Source: Leucogyrophana mollusca (lineage: Eukaryota; Basidiomycota; Agaricomycetes; Boletales). From it: a stretch of 64,000 nt of DNA. Numbering within the stretch: the first letter of the stretch is position 1; every line of letters begins with the position of its first letter. The stretch spans positions 141,215 to 205,214 of the forward strand of contig MU266347.1 in the NCBI GenBank assembly GCA_021014945.1, given 5' to 3'. Shown here in pieces: positions 22,401 to 34,160 of this stretch. The position numbers and the translations under genes were made by a program. The notes below the pieces were generated by a model. The model ran no database searches, had not been told where the DNA came from, and saw only the letters and a list, made by a program, of their open reading frames with translations.

Positions 22401-22714
22401 GGCTGCTGCGGAAAGAACTGTTGCTGTTGTGATTGCTGTTGTTGCTGCATGGAACCTGGTATGAAACTGTAGTTCATTCCAAAGCTTGGTGAGACCTGAA
22501 AGGCGCCGGAGATGTTGTTATTGCCGCCAGAGGATGAGGCAACAGAGAACGGAGAAGACATGATATTTGTTCCAGCGGGCTCTTCGCTAGGAAGAGGGAC
22601 CAGAAAAGAGGTGTTTGGGTCCTCTGTGAACGTGGTGACAGTGCGTTCACGGTTGTTCACGTTGCTTCGGCCCTTGCGTTTTTTGTTTTGCCTTGCTGAC
22701 ATTGGGCGGTCCAC
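19473..22714 (-). CDS. Large disordered Arg/Asp/Pro-rich protein, probably nuclear
   Basis: Two exons, 22714-22088 and 22037-19473, with one 50-base intron; about 1,063 residues. The N terminus MSARQNKKRKGRSNVN resembles a nuclear localisation signal. A Gln run (QQQQQSQQQQ) follows, then the only helix-like island, NDLEVLEKLKTLIKEGQHEF, at residues ~110-135. Most of the rest is charged low complexity: a Glu/Arg/Asp helix (RDRERDREKEREQRDREWER), many PPxDDR units (RPPPLDDRRPPPLDDR), and RS-like pieces (GRSPSPLRRGG). Such composition is common in RNA-processing or transcription factors and in phase-separating proteins, but I recognise no domain. The open frame of 2.5 kb and the clean splice support a real gene. 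The function is not assigned. Confidence 0.75.
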
Positions 22715-23809
22715 TTGTTATGCTTTTTCGGCGCTAGTGTAGCTATCGATCAGTCTGAATTCAAACACTAATAGCAGCTAGCCATCCAGCTTTGCGGCCT
22801 TCTTACCACCCAGAAAAATCCAACCAGCGGAAAAGGATATAACCTCTAGAGCTGAACGCTCGCTGTGGACAAGGATGTGGTGGAGAAGATAGAGTGTACG
22901 AAATCAGCGCTTGATGTATGTATATGGATTGATCCCAGTGTGGGCTTGTTGATCCGACTAGCGCTCTGACGTGGGTATATACCTTCACTCAAAACTTTGT
23001 CCTCGCCCGGAAAACAATCGGCCAGCTTTCAGCAATCGTTTGACTGTTGTCAAGGGTATAACACTCCAAAGGCTTGTTATTTCAGACAGAGGACGCTAGC
23101 AGAGCGCGCCAAGTCGAGCCTGTCGAGGACTTTGCATTTCTCACTCATTCTATCTTTAGAGTCTTATCGTGGGCGTAGTCCGTACAAAGTGCCCCGCTTG
23201 GCGCTTGCTTAGGCATCCCGCTATTGGGGATGCATACTGGCACCCTTGGCACAAGGTATCTTAATTATCTATAGGTAATATTGACAAGGGGAACTTTTCA
23301 TTTCAGTCTCCATAGCTGCAACCCATTACATTAAAGACCGACTCTACAATGGGTCGGGTCTGCCTTCGGGAGACTAGCTGCAACCGTCTCCCCCCTGTTT
23401 GCGACAAGTAGGTGTGCACCAGGCTCGACAACACCATGAGCAAGTATAACCGCCGTAGCCTCGGTTCTGCTCACTTGAATTCAAGGCGTGGTCGGGCGGC
23501 GAGTTTACGGGCGCGCAAGGTTGGTGGATTATTTTTCACCGTACTGGATCATCAATATATCCCTCAAGGCATTGGTATTGAACTGGCTGGCTGTTGTGCA
23601 CTAATTCAAACTTGTACAGTCAATCGGTTATCGCTCGAGCGCTTCTGAATGGATTGTAGAAATCTGTTGTGATCCGTATGTTTTTTTCTCGCCGTTTCGC
23701 CTTGTCGCGGTGAGATATCTCTCTGCGAAGACGTGGAAGGACTTTTTTGTAACCAAACGTTAGTTGATAAGAAAGTGAAAGAACTCGGTGGAAGGATCGA
23801 GAAATGGTC

Positions 23810-23817
23810 TTCCCGAA
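23810..23817. promoter_or_regulatory. Heat-shock-element-like TTCnnGAA pair (distal)
   Basis: TTCCCGAA lies 160 bases upstream of the Hsp110 start codon. It is one inverted pair of the nGAAn unit bound by Hsf1; a full element usually has three units. Together with the pair at 23931 it fits a stress-induced chaperone, but pairs this short also occur by chance. Confidence 0.4.
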
Positions 23818-23930
23818 ACAGCAACCCTCTATATTTTAACGACTCCGCGCAGTGCAATTTTGCAAAAACGCGTCTGCCTCCTGCTCCCTCATCGACTTTG
23901 TGCCTTCCCTCACATCCTTTCCAAAGATCC

Positions 23931-23938
23931 TTCACGAA
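23931..23938. promoter_or_regulatory. Heat-shock-element-like TTCnnGAA pair (proximal)
   Basis: TTCACGAA, 39 bases before the Hsp110 ATG. Same logic as the distal pair; the closeness to the start would place it in the 5' leader unless transcription begins very near the ATG. Confidence 0.35.
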
Positions 23939-23976
23939 CATAGCTAGTAATTTCTTAGATCTCTCTCTTTGACGAA

Positions 23977-26561
23977 ATGGCGGTTGTGGGCGTAGACTTT
24001 GGTTCTCTCCACAGCAAGGTATATCTGCACGAAATCCGCTTAGATCAAGCATAAAGGCTTACTTTTTACTGCAGATCGGTGTAGCAAGGAATCGAGGAAT
24101 CGATATCATAGTCAATGAAGTCTCTAATCGTGCAACCCCGTCCGTAATCTGTTACCCCGATCAGCAGCGTCCGATACTGACTGAATGCTTTGCATCATAG
24201 ATCTCTTGTAGCCTTTGGTCCGAAACAACGCGCGATCGGCGAACCTGCAAAAACGCAGGAAACGTCGAACTTTAGAAATACAATTGGCTCTCTCAAGCGC
24301 CTTATTGGGCGCACGCTACTGGATCCCGAGATCGAGGTGGAGAAAAAGTACCTCAACGCAACTTTAGTGGACGTCGGAGGTACCATTGGCACAGAGGTGT
24401 GTTCGCCGCATCCACGTATTTGTGCGCCATTCTAACATGTTCGCTTCAGGTCTCGTATCTCGGCGAAAAGCAGACCTTCTCTGCAACCCAGCTTGTAGCC
24501 ATGTACCTGGGCAAGCTGCGAGATATCACGGCAAACGAGCTCAAGACTGCTGTCACTGATCTTGTTATCGCTGTCCCAGGATGGTACACCGATATACAGC
24601 GGAGAGCGCTCCTTGATGCAGCTTCCATAGCCGGGCTCAATGCCCTTCGCCTCATCAACGATACCACCGCTGTGGCTCTCGGCTACGGCATCACCAAGTC
24701 CGATCTTCCTGAGCCGGAAAACCCTCGGCACATCCTGTTCGTCGATGTCGGACATTCGTCTATGTCCGTATCGGTCGTTGCGTTCTCCAAGGGTCAGTTG
24801 AATGTGAAGAGCACTGCGTACGACCGCCAACTTGGTGGTCGCGATATCGACTACGCCCTCCTCCAGCACTTTGCCGCCGAGTTCAAGACAAAATACAAAA
24901 TCGACGTCCTCTCCAGCCCCAAGGCAATGTTCCGACTCGCCAGTGGCTGCGAGAAGCTCAAGAAAGTTCTATCGGCGAACATGGAAGCACCTCTGAACGT
25001 CGAGTCTATCATGAACGACATCGACGCGTCGTCTAAGCTCACTCGCGACCAGTACGAAGAGCTTCTTGCCGGCGTTCTCGACCGCATCGCCCTTCCCCTC
25101 CAACAAGCCCTCACAGAGTCCGGTCTCACGATTGACCAAATCGATGCTGTTGAGCTCGTTGGGGGCACCACACGTATCCCCGCCGTGCGCTCTCGCATCC
25201 AGGCTGCGTTGGGTGGCAAGCCCCTCTCTACCACTCTCAACCAGGACGAAGCCATCGCCCGCGGCGCCACCTTCGCTTGCGCCTTCCTCTCCCCAACCTT
25301 CCGCGTCCGCGACTTCGCAATTCACGATATCACACACTACCCCATCAAGGTGCGCTGGGAGCAATCGCCCTCCGACCCGGATGAAGATACCGAGCTCGTC
25401 GTGTTCCCGCGTGGAAACGGCATCCCCTCCACGAAGATCCTCACTTTCTACCGCAAGGAGCCATTTGACATCGAGGCTGAGTACGCGGAGCCCAGCGGGC
25501 TGCCTGGCGGGATCAACCCCTGGATCGCGCGGTTCACCGCAAAGAGCGTCCCGCCCGACCCCAAGGGCGACCTCACGTGCGTTAAGCTGAAAACGCGCTT
25601 GAACCTGCACGGGATCATGTCGTTTGAGACTGCGTACACTGAGGAAGTCGAGGAGCGCGAGGAGGCGCCTATGGACGTTGACGGGGATGCACCACCGAAG
25701 AAGAAGAAACACGTGAAGAAGCACGAGATCCCCTTCGTCACCGGTGCCTCGTCGCTGGATCGCAGCATCGTCGAGAAGTTGAAGGAGCAGGAGGCACAGA
25801 TGCACGCTGCTGACAAGCTCGTCATGGATACCGAGGTACGTATCCTGTCTTGGCAGTGATCCCGTTGTTCATTGCGGCTGAACCCATATGCTCCATAGGA
25901 CCGCAAGAATGCTCTTGAGGAGTACGTCTATGATACCCGTGGCAAGCTGGACGACCGCTACGTCTCCTATGTTCAAAGTGCCGAGAAGGAAAAACTCCTC
26001 GGTATGCTCCAGGAGGCGGAGGACTGGTTGTACAGCGAAGAAGGCGAAGACGCCACCAAATCTGCCTACGTCGCCAAGCTTGACGCTCTCAAAGCCATCG
26101 GCGACCCCATCGTCTTCCGCTACCGTGAAGCAGAGGAGCGGCCAAAAGCCATCAGCCAGCTCCGCCAAACACTTAACGACTACATCTCGCAAGCGACGTC
26201 GGCCGACGAGAAGTACGCGCACATCGACGAGAAGGACAAGCAGTCTGTTGTCGAGAAGTCTGCGACCCTTCAAAAGTGGCTCGACGACCAGATCGCAAGG
26301 CAGGCTGAGCGCCCGAAGAACTCTGATCCTGTTTTGACGAGCGCGGATATCCTGAAGAAGAAAGATGAGATTATCTACTTCGCTATCCCCATCCTCACCA
26401 AGCCGAAGCCAAAGCCGGTCAAAGCTGACCCCACCCCCTCTGGCACACCCAATAATGGGACGCAGACCCCACAGAGCGGGACGCAGACGCCAGACCCCGG
26501 CGCACAGGCTCCGAAGGCTGAGGAGGAGGCGTCTGGACCTCCCGAAATGGATATCGACTAG
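23977..26561 (+). CDS. SSE1: Hsp110 chaperone (Sse1 type), Hsp70 nucleotide-exchange factor
   Basis: Five exons: 23977-24018, 24075-24139, 24201-24396, 24450-25835 and 25899-26561; about 783 residues. It begins MAVVGVDFGSLHSKIGVARN, an Hsp70-superfamily actin-like ATPase in which Hsp110s lack the usual GTT. Further nucleotide-domain signatures are FVDVGHSSMSVSVVAFSKGQ and DAVELVGGTTRIPAVRSRI. The substrate-binding domain carries the acidic/Lys insertion typical of Hsp110 (EEREEAPMDVDGDAPPKKKK). The helical lid (ALEEYVYDTRGKLDDRYVS) and a Pro/Thr-rich tail ending PPEMDID complete the protein. The length fits the Sse1/Hsp110 class rather than ordinary Hsp70 (~650). Known function: cytosolic exchange factor and holdase for Hsp70. 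It is convergent with the LysRS gene. Confidence 0.93.
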
Positions 26562-26936
26562 GGCTTTTGTAGGTTGGAGCTTTGATCAGGCCGTGTTACG
26601 AATAGATCCTGGAGGTGTACATAGATCATATACATACTTACCACCGCAATGTAGTGTTAGTGAAGGTCAATGAGGCGTGGCCTCCCACGGCGAGCCCCTA
26701 CTGCTTCCGTATTCGACTTCCCCACACCCCTCTGAGATTGTATCTGGACTGCCGATCTCCACCAATTTTTCACGTAGAGAAGGGTGGCAGGTGGGCCGTA
26801 CATCTCACCAACGTCAAAATCGCAAGATCCGCCACAGCACATATTCAGGTCCAAAAACAAGTACAATGTTCCTTATAACGTCGCCCTCCAAGGGCGGAAT
26901 AAATTCAACTGGGTCTACTTTTGAGGTATAATCAAA
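26562..26936. other. Convergent 3' regions of Hsp110 and LysRS
   Basis: 375 bases between the two stop codons; expected to hold both 3' untranslated regions and polyadenylation signals. No gene seen. Confidence 0.6.
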
Positions 26937-29186
26937 TCAGATCTGTCCGCCGGGGCCAATTTGAGCGGCCGATGCGCTGGCGTTGGTCTCGAGGGGTTTC
27001 ATGGCAGGGAAGAGCAAAACCTCCTTGATATCTAAGTACGGCAAAATATGCATCAGAAGCCGAGAAAATAGGTTCAATAGCGCGGAACGTACTTGGCGAA
27101 TTGGTCAAGAACATCATGAGACGATCGATACCCATTCCCCAACCTGCTGTAGGGGGGAGACCGTGCTCGAGTCTGAGGCGAGGCATGAGCTCCAGTGAAG
27201 CGGGAGGAACAAGAAGGCACTTACGCATCCACGAATGTCTCGTCTATACCTTGCGCCTCGTCATCACCTTGCTCCTTCTGCCTGGTCTACGAGAGAAAAA
27301 TTTAGATAAAGGAAGATTGAAGGGTATGACGAGAACATACCTGCTCTTCAAACCGCAAGCGCTGTTCGAAGGGGTCGTTCAACTCTGTGTACGCGTTGCA
27401 GAACTCTTTTCCGGCCAAGAATCCCTCGAAGCGCTCGCACAGTCCAGGCCTCGAGCGGTGCTGCTTGGCGAGGGGAGACATTACTTGTGGATGACCGACT
27501 TTACAAAGGAAAACGAATGTGAGACGTGAGAAAGGATCAACGCGGGAGAAATCGTACCAATGAAAGCAGGTGAAATGCAAAGGGGCTCAATAAACTCGCC
27601 GACGAGCTGGAGAGTAATGAGACGGTAGGGGAGATGAATACTACAGCACGCGTACCTTGTCGAGCAGTCGAGCATTCGTGCGCGGTTCACTGCAGTCGAC
27701 GTTGTGCTGGAATTATGTCAGTGATCTGACAAGATATGACGTGGTGGCGATCACCTTCGTGCATTGTTCTCGGAGGAACCTGTTTGCCTCCTCGGTGTGC
27801 AGAGTGTCACCCGGGGGGAACTTGACACCTAGCTTCTCTTCGAGCGTGCCGATCATATCGTACCTCTTCCAAGGTGCCTTAAATTCGAGGATGACCTCTG
27901 GCCCACCCTTACCTTCCGGCTGCAAGGTCAAGGACGTCTTCCCACCCGTGAGGTACTTAATCAGTCCCTCCACCATGCTCTCGGTTATATCCAAAAGATC
28001 GTGCATGTCCGCGTAGGCCATGTAGAATTCGCAAAGCGTGAACTCAGGGTTATGCGTGAGATCAATCCCCTCATTTCTAAACACTTTACCGATCTCGTAC
28101 ACTCGATCAAGGCCACCAACAACGAGCTGCTTGAGGTATAGCTCTGGCGCGACACGGAGGTACAGATCGAGGTCGAGGTCGTTATGGTGGGTGACGAAGG
28201 GCTTCGCAGTCGCTCCACCTGCGAGCATGCTCATCATTGGTGTCTCAACTTCGAGGAACCCAAGGTTGTCGAGGAAGCGCCGGATGTAGTTGATCACACG
28301 ACCGCGGGTGATGAAGATGCGACGCGTATCATCGGAAAGGATCAGATCAAGGTAGCGCTTTCTGTAGCGCGTTTCTTGATCTTTCAAGCCGAAGTGACCG
28401 GAGGGAAGTTGGTGGAGATTCGGTGCGAGAAGGACCATTTGTGAAGGAGAGATCGAGAGTTCGCCTTTGTTACTGCGAGAGGGCTTACCGATCACACCGA
28501 CAACGTCACCGCGACGGAAGATACTATGCGTCGATGTGAACGAATCCGGGCTCTCTGCATCACTGGAGGCTTGGTTTGAACAAAGTCTTGTATCAATACA
28601 AAACGGATTTTACCTGGCGTTTGCCAATATCTGGACTTTCTTGCCCTCTCCATGTAGATCGTAAAACTTGAGCTTCGCGCCATTGGCCCGAATGTTGTGG
28701 ATGCGTCCTGCCAGAGACACGATGGTGTCGAGCTTTTGTCCCGCAGCGATCTTGCCCTCGGCACCGTACTCCTCGATGTAAGATGTGATCGATGTCGTGA
28801 CCTCGAACTTGTGCGGGTAGGGATTCGGGGATTGAGTTTCTCGCAGCTTCTGGATGGCGCGAGAACGTAACTCAAAGTATTGCTAGAGGGACACGGGGAC
28901 CACGGTTAGGTTGTACATTCATGAGTCCTATTGGCTTGACTCACGTTTGGGTTCAGGTCATCTTCATTGGGTCCAGTCGGCTTGGACGATGCAGCCTGAG
29001 GAGGTGCTGCAGCTGCCTTCTCAGCCTTCTTGGCGTCCTTTTCGCGTTGCTTCTCGCGACGCTTCAATTCGCTGTGCGATCGATCAGGGCGCGCGTTAGC
29101 ATCGGGCTCTGGGGAAGGACGCACGTCTTGGAAATCATCTCCCCCGTGACGGGGTCCTTATGGGTCCCTGTCGATTCTGTCGCCAT
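26937..29186 (-). CDS. KRS1: Cytosolic lysyl-tRNA synthetase, class II
   Basis: Ten minus-strand exons: 29186-29125, 29071-28945, 28882-28614, 28562-27755, 27706-27656, 27606-27558, 27498-27341, 27286-27225, 27172-27093 and 27031-26937; 586 residues. The N-terminal Lys-rich helix ([20 protein letters not shown]) is the tRNA-binding extension of eukaryotic LysRS. The OB-fold anticodon domain contains [20 protein letters not shown]. The catalytic class II core shows motif 1 ([18 protein letters not shown]), motif 2 ([20 protein letters not shown]) and motif 3 ([15 protein letters not shown]), plus [11 protein letters not shown]. It charges tRNA-Lys with lysine. No mitochondrial presequence is seen, so this is the cytosolic form. 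It shares a divergent promoter with the RBR ligase gene. Confidence 0.95.
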
Positions 29187-29563
29187 TCTTCTAATATTCC
29201 AAGGTATATACGCTGGTAGGGATCTATGCAAAGGCGAGGATCTTGGGGGTACGATTCGAATGCGTCTAATCAGCCTCAAGCCTTGCATCCAGCTTTTTTT
29301 GTTGTATCGATTATTTTTTCCCTTATCGAGTCAGCACGCTGTCAAGTGAGTCACTTTTGCCCAGGTCACATAGCGTCACACTCTAGTCACACGGTGTCAC
29401 AGCGGAGTTGGAACATTGTTCCCACGGATATAGTCCGCGCCGCTTGCTTTACTGTCATCCTTACGCGAGGTGCTCAGGCATCGATACCTGAGCAGCAGAA
29501 AGAAAGCAGATTGCATCCCAAAGACTCAACAAGGCCCCCTAACAAGCCGAAAGCCAGTTCAAC
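29187..29563. promoter_or_regulatory. Divergent promoter region, LysRS (-) and RBR ligase (+)
   Basis: 377 bases separate the two start codons of oppositely transcribed housekeeping genes, so both promoters must lie here. Near 29,366-29,402 the triplet-spaced motif GTCAC occurs repeatedly (GGTCACATAGCGTCACACTCTAGTCACACGGTGTCAC split over 29,365-29,401), four copies in under 40 bases, which may be a factor-binding cluster. No TATA box is obvious. Confidence 0.5.
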
Positions 29564-31693
29564 ATGTCTTCCGACTACGATTACTCGGACGACGACGGTG
29601 ATTATTACGACGAGGACGATATGATGAGCACTCAGGACGACGGTAGGAGGTACCCTTGTGGCACACGAGATACGCTCTAACATCAACTAGAAGGCTCAGC
29701 ACCGTCAGATGATGATATGGATATGGACGCCTTTAATGATGACTTTAGCGTTCCCACGCGGAACGCGCGCAAGTCGTACGAGATAGAGCACGAGTCTCTT
29801 AGCCAGACTGCTATCGAGAAACTCATGGCGGCCGACATCGAGCACATAAGTGGCATATTCGGAGTCGATGTACGTGCTCGTAGCTTTCGTTCTGGTATGC
29901 GTACAGGTCTTTACACATGTTTTACTTTCACTGGTCAACAGGAGGGTACTGCGTCTTTGTTACTGCGGCACATGAACTGGAACAAGGAACGGCTGATAGA
30001 GAAGTACATGGACAACGCATCAGCCGTGTCGGTTGCAGCAGGTATCTCGCTCCCCTCAAGATCTCCACCGTCTTCCTCCGCAGCCGCTCCAATTCGGTCT
30101 CAGGGCTCCAGTGCCCGCTCGTCCTCTGTTCCACTCGGCCGTACAACCCGGCAAAGAGGTAAACCGAATTCGCGATCACCTACACCAGCGCTTATGCACG
30201 GCAGTGGCCGGTCTCAAGCAGCGAAACCGGAGCCATTTGTGTGCCCCATTTGCTTTGATGACTCCCAAACGAGCTTCCTCGCGCTCTCGTGCGACCACTC
30301 CTTCTGTGCAGGGTGCTGGAATGCGTACGTTACCACCAAGATCCGTGAAGAGGGTGAGCATGCGATACGCTGCATGGCCGAGGAGTGCAGTCTTGTTGCG
30401 CCAGACAGCTTTGTCCAGAATGTCCTTAGTGAGGACCCTCCGACATGGGGGCGCTTCCAGGAGCTACTCGTCCGCCACTTTGTGGGGTCGAACCCCAACT
30501 TGAAGTATTGCCCGTACCCGTCCTGCACCTTCACCGTCTCATGTCCCGCTGCATCACACAAATCCGCTTTGACGACAATCGTACCAACGGTGCAATGTGG
30601 CGCCGTCGCCACTCCACCACACAAGTTCTGCTTTGGATGTCCGATCGAAGCAGATCATCGTCCCGTTATCTGCGGAGTTGCGAAGATGTGGCTGAAGAAA
30701 TGCCGTGATGACAGCGAGACTGCCAACTGGATCAAGAGCAACACCAAGGAGTGTAGTAAGTGTATGAGTACGATCGAGAAGAACGGAGGATGCAAGTGCG
30801 TGCCACTCATCCTTTTCGCAAATATAAAACTGATGGTCTATAAAGCCACATGACCTGTAAGAAGTGCAAGCATGAGTTCTGTTGGGTGTGCATGGGTCAG
30901 TGTAGTCTGTCATCAGAGTGGACCTTCTACTGACCCTCTTCGACACAGGTCCTTGGTCGGAACATGGCACCGCATGGTACTCCTGTAACCGATTCGATGA
31001 GAAAGAAGGAGTCGATGCCCGAGACGCCCAGTCGAAAAGCCGCGCTTCTCTTGAACGATACCTCCATGTAGGGCACCTTCTCGTTCTCCTTCCGTTACTC
31101 GCTGATTCGAAACTCCTGCTTGCAGTACTACAACCGGTGGGCGAACCACGAACAATCTGCCAAGCTCTCAGTTGAATTGTACTCGAAAACCGAGAAGAAG
31201 ATGGAAGAGATGCAGATTACGTCTGACCTGACTTGGATTGAGGTACAGTTCATGAAGAAAGCTGTCGACGAGGTTGAAAAGTGCCGCACGACGCTTAAAT
31301 GGACGTATGCCATGGCCTACTATTTGGACAAGGGCAACGAGAAAGAGTTGTTCGAGGATAATCAGCGGTAGGCATCCCAGTGCGCCACTCGAGCTGCGGG
31401 TGGCTGGGCTGATCAAGTGATTGGATTACAGAGACCTGGAGAAAGCTGTGGAGGACCTTTCAGAACTGCTCGAATCACAGATTGATGCAGAGTTGATTCC
31501 GTCCCTGCGGCAGAAGGTGACAGACAAGACGGTGCGTGTGACTTGCATCAGCCTGTCTGATGACATTTTAACGAGCTCTCCGTGTTGGCAGGTGTATGTC
31601 TCCAAGCGGAATGAGATTATGCTAGAGGATACTGCCAAGGGCTTTTTGGACGGTAGATGGGCTTGGAACGTCACCGTCGAGGGCTTTGATTAG
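29564..31693 (+). CDS. Ariadne-type RBR E3 ubiquitin ligase
   Basis: Eight exons: 29564-29642, 29691-29869, 29942-30795, 30846-30895, 30949-31067, 31126-31367, 31432-31531 and 31592-31693; 574 residues. An acidic N terminus ([18 protein letters not shown]) is followed by a UBA-like segment ([15 protein letters not shown]). RING1 is [20 protein letters not shown] and onward. The IBR contains YCPYPSCTF and FCFGC. RING2 reads [19 protein letters not shown], in which the Cys of GGCNHM aligns with the catalytic Cys357 of human ARIH1. The C-terminal Ariadne helices ([15 protein letters not shown]) and end [11 protein letters not shown] also match. RBR ligases accept ubiquitin on the RING2 Cys, and Ariadne proteins work with neddylated cullin ligases. 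Every zinc ligand I can check is present. Confidence 0.93.
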
Positions 31694-32522
31694 ATTCCTT
31701 CTTTCTTGCTCTCTGTGATCACCCTCCCTTCCACTCCCCAGTATTACTCACCGTCCACTCCTTGCCACTGGCCACCCTATACAATTGTAATCTAAGTTCA
31801 CGCCACTTCCGCCCATCCACTGTATCCTTGGACGTTCCGTTTGTATACATTCGCCTACGTAAATTAACCCAACGGGGTGCATTTTCTTCGCCGTTGGTCA
31901 TCGCAGTGATCCAGCCAAGTCCCGAGGCGGACCTGGCGGGCGAAGTTGAGCCGCCTCCACCCGGGGCCGATTTCCCACGAGTAGTGAGGGCCTCGAATAA
32001 TAATATCTTTGCCACATCACAACAGCTGTCAAGACGAGATGTCAAGTTGACAGGCACCAGGCCAGTTGGACAACAACTCCGGCGCCATCGCTGCAAACAA
32101 TCTAAACCCGGGGTTCAAGAGATGCCCGAACGCTCGTCGACTGGACTGAGCTCGGCCAGCAAGAAAAAACCAAGAGAAAATGCGCTGATTGGTGGGGCGC
32201 GCTAGAACGCGGAATCCGTAATGTCCTCTTCGCTTCCGCCGCAGAAATGTATTGTGGACTGCCGGAAGGGGACTCGAGACGGATAATACGGGTAGGTTTC
32301 CCAATATTCGAATATTGGATAAACATTGAAACCCCGACCAGAAGGAGGGTCAGGTTCACCGTCCGCCACCTAAAGGAACGCTCATCCTCTTCTCCTCCTT
32401 CCATCCTCGCCCGTAACAAAGGCGATCTTCCCTTTCCCCAAATCCTCGTCGCCTGGCGTCGACACCACACCGCTCATTTTGTTCTTTATCGTACGTCCGT
32501 CACGACGTGGTAGACCGTCAGC
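31694..32522. other. Intergenic, promoter side of the glycosyltransferase
   Basis: 829 bases between two plus-strand genes. A pyrimidine-rich tract (about 32,385-32,440) precedes the next start codon, common in basidiomycete leaders. Open frames on both strands show no family features. Confidence 0.5.
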
Positions 32523-34160
32523 ATGCTCTACCTCACGTCCGATAACTTCCCAATCTGTGAGTCCATGCGACGTGCTTGTTGCTCGTGGCCTGGCTGATTT
32601 TGTTCTTTGTCAAGTCGTACCATTTGGAGTTATCGGGTTCGTTGTCTACACTGCTGGCTAGCGGCAATTTTCTGACCGTTGCGTTTCTTTCAACAGCTTT
32701 TACCGCTACCTGTGGTATCTAATACGTATAACCGCCTCCTTCACTTACCGTCCCGTTCCCCTACCTGAAAACCCCACCTACATTGCCTCCGAAGATGTCA
32801 CCATCATTGTACCCACAATTGATGCCGGAGAGGAGTTCAAGGAAGCCGCATACTCTTGGCTCGTCGGCAAGCCCAAGGAAATCATCATTATCACCGAGGA
32901 GAAAATGCTTGGACCCTTACAAGAGCTTGCAAACGCCGTAGACCCCGAGCGTATACGTGTACTCACCGTTCCCTATGCAAACAAGCGCTTGCAGATGGCA
33001 CATGGTATCAAGAATACCACCACGGATATCATTGTATTCGCCGATGACGACGCTATCTGGCCGCCCACCCTTCTTCCGTATGTCCTCGCCTGCTTCGAGG
33101 ATCAGAAAGTGGGTGGTGTTGGCACCTCACAGCGCGTTCAGCCTTGCGGGAAGCGGATGACTGTCTGGGAGGTCCTAGCTGCCTTCCGTTTGACGATTCG
33201 TAACATCGAAATTTCGTCATCGACTCACATCGACGGCGGCATTCCATGTTTATCTGGACGTACAGCCGCCTATCGTACTGTCATCCTTAAAGACCCCGAG
33301 TTCTTGCATGGGTTCACGCACGACTATTGGCTCGGGAAGTACCAGCTCAACTCAGGTGACGACAAGTTCCTTACTCGCTGGATGGTCAGCCATGGCTGGA
33401 GCACATATGTACAATGCTGCAAAGAGGCAGAGTTGCTCAGTACGATGAAACCGAACTGGCGATTCTTGAAGCAAGTGTTGCGATGGACGAGGAATACGTG
33501 GCGGTCGGATCTCCGCTCACTATTTATGGAGAGGTACATCTGGACGTCACATCCCTATGTGGCATACACTATGGTTTGTTTGTCTGATTGTAACTGAAAT
33601 ACGAAATTACTCACCGTTCTTTAGGTGGACAAGCTGTTCAATCCTTTTACGCTCCTCGTAGGACCATGTCTTGTGGCTTATTTGATTTGGAAGAGTACGT
33701 TCCCTGTGGAGGATGGCGGGTACCACTTGCCCTGGTGGTAGGTCGTTTGAGACCTTCTCCAGTTTAATTCCGCTGACAGTATATATCTAGGAATATCCTG
33801 TGCAGCTACTTGGTGTGGCTGATGGCAACGCGTACGGCCAAGCTGCTCCCTCATTTGTGGCACCAGCCTGAACACATCGTGTATGTCCCCGCGTTCATCG
33901 CCTTTGGCTACTACTTCGCAATCATGAAAGTATACGCGCTATTGACGTTGCACGAGACCGGGTGGGGCACCCGTGCGGGTATCGGCGACCCCACTGCTGC
34001 CACCGCAGCCGCGAGCGCCAACGTCGACGAGAAGGCATACCATGACACATCCAATGCGCCATCGTACAGTTCGCAACCGCAGGGTCAGCCATACCAGCAA
34101 TATCGCCAGCCACCTGTCGAAATGCAATCCGGGTACGGTGGCCCGGGCTATGCGCCTTGA
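32523..34160 (+). CDS. Family 2 glycosyltransferase, Cps1/hyaluronan-synthase-like
   Basis: Exons 32523-32556, 32615-32636, 32697-33573, 33625-33737 and 33791-34160; 471 residues. The N terminus (MLYLTSDNFPIFVPFGVIGF) is probably membrane-inserted. The GT-A domain shows DVTIIVPTIDAGEEF, the metal-binding FADDDAIWP, the acceptor-side GGIPCLSGRT, the catalytic SGDDKFLTR and the product-binding QVLRWTR (a variant of QxxRW). C-terminal membrane helices (FNPFTLLVGPCLVAYLIW, FIAFGYYFAIMKVYALL) and a Gln/Tyr/Pro-rich tail follow. This matches the fungal Cps1-type synthases (Cryptococcus Cps1 makes hyaluronan; ascomycete relatives affect the hyphal wall). The polymer made here is not predictable. The 22-base second exon was fixed by phase and by the helix it completes. 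Confidence 0.88.

Larger units (their letters stand above)
22715..23976. other. Divergent intergenic region (disordered-protein gene and Hsp110)
   Basis: 1.26 kb between two divergently transcribed genes. It contains the two TTCnnGAA pairs listed separately and otherwise only short frames (for example 23412-23648) with no family resemblance. Confidence 0.5.
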
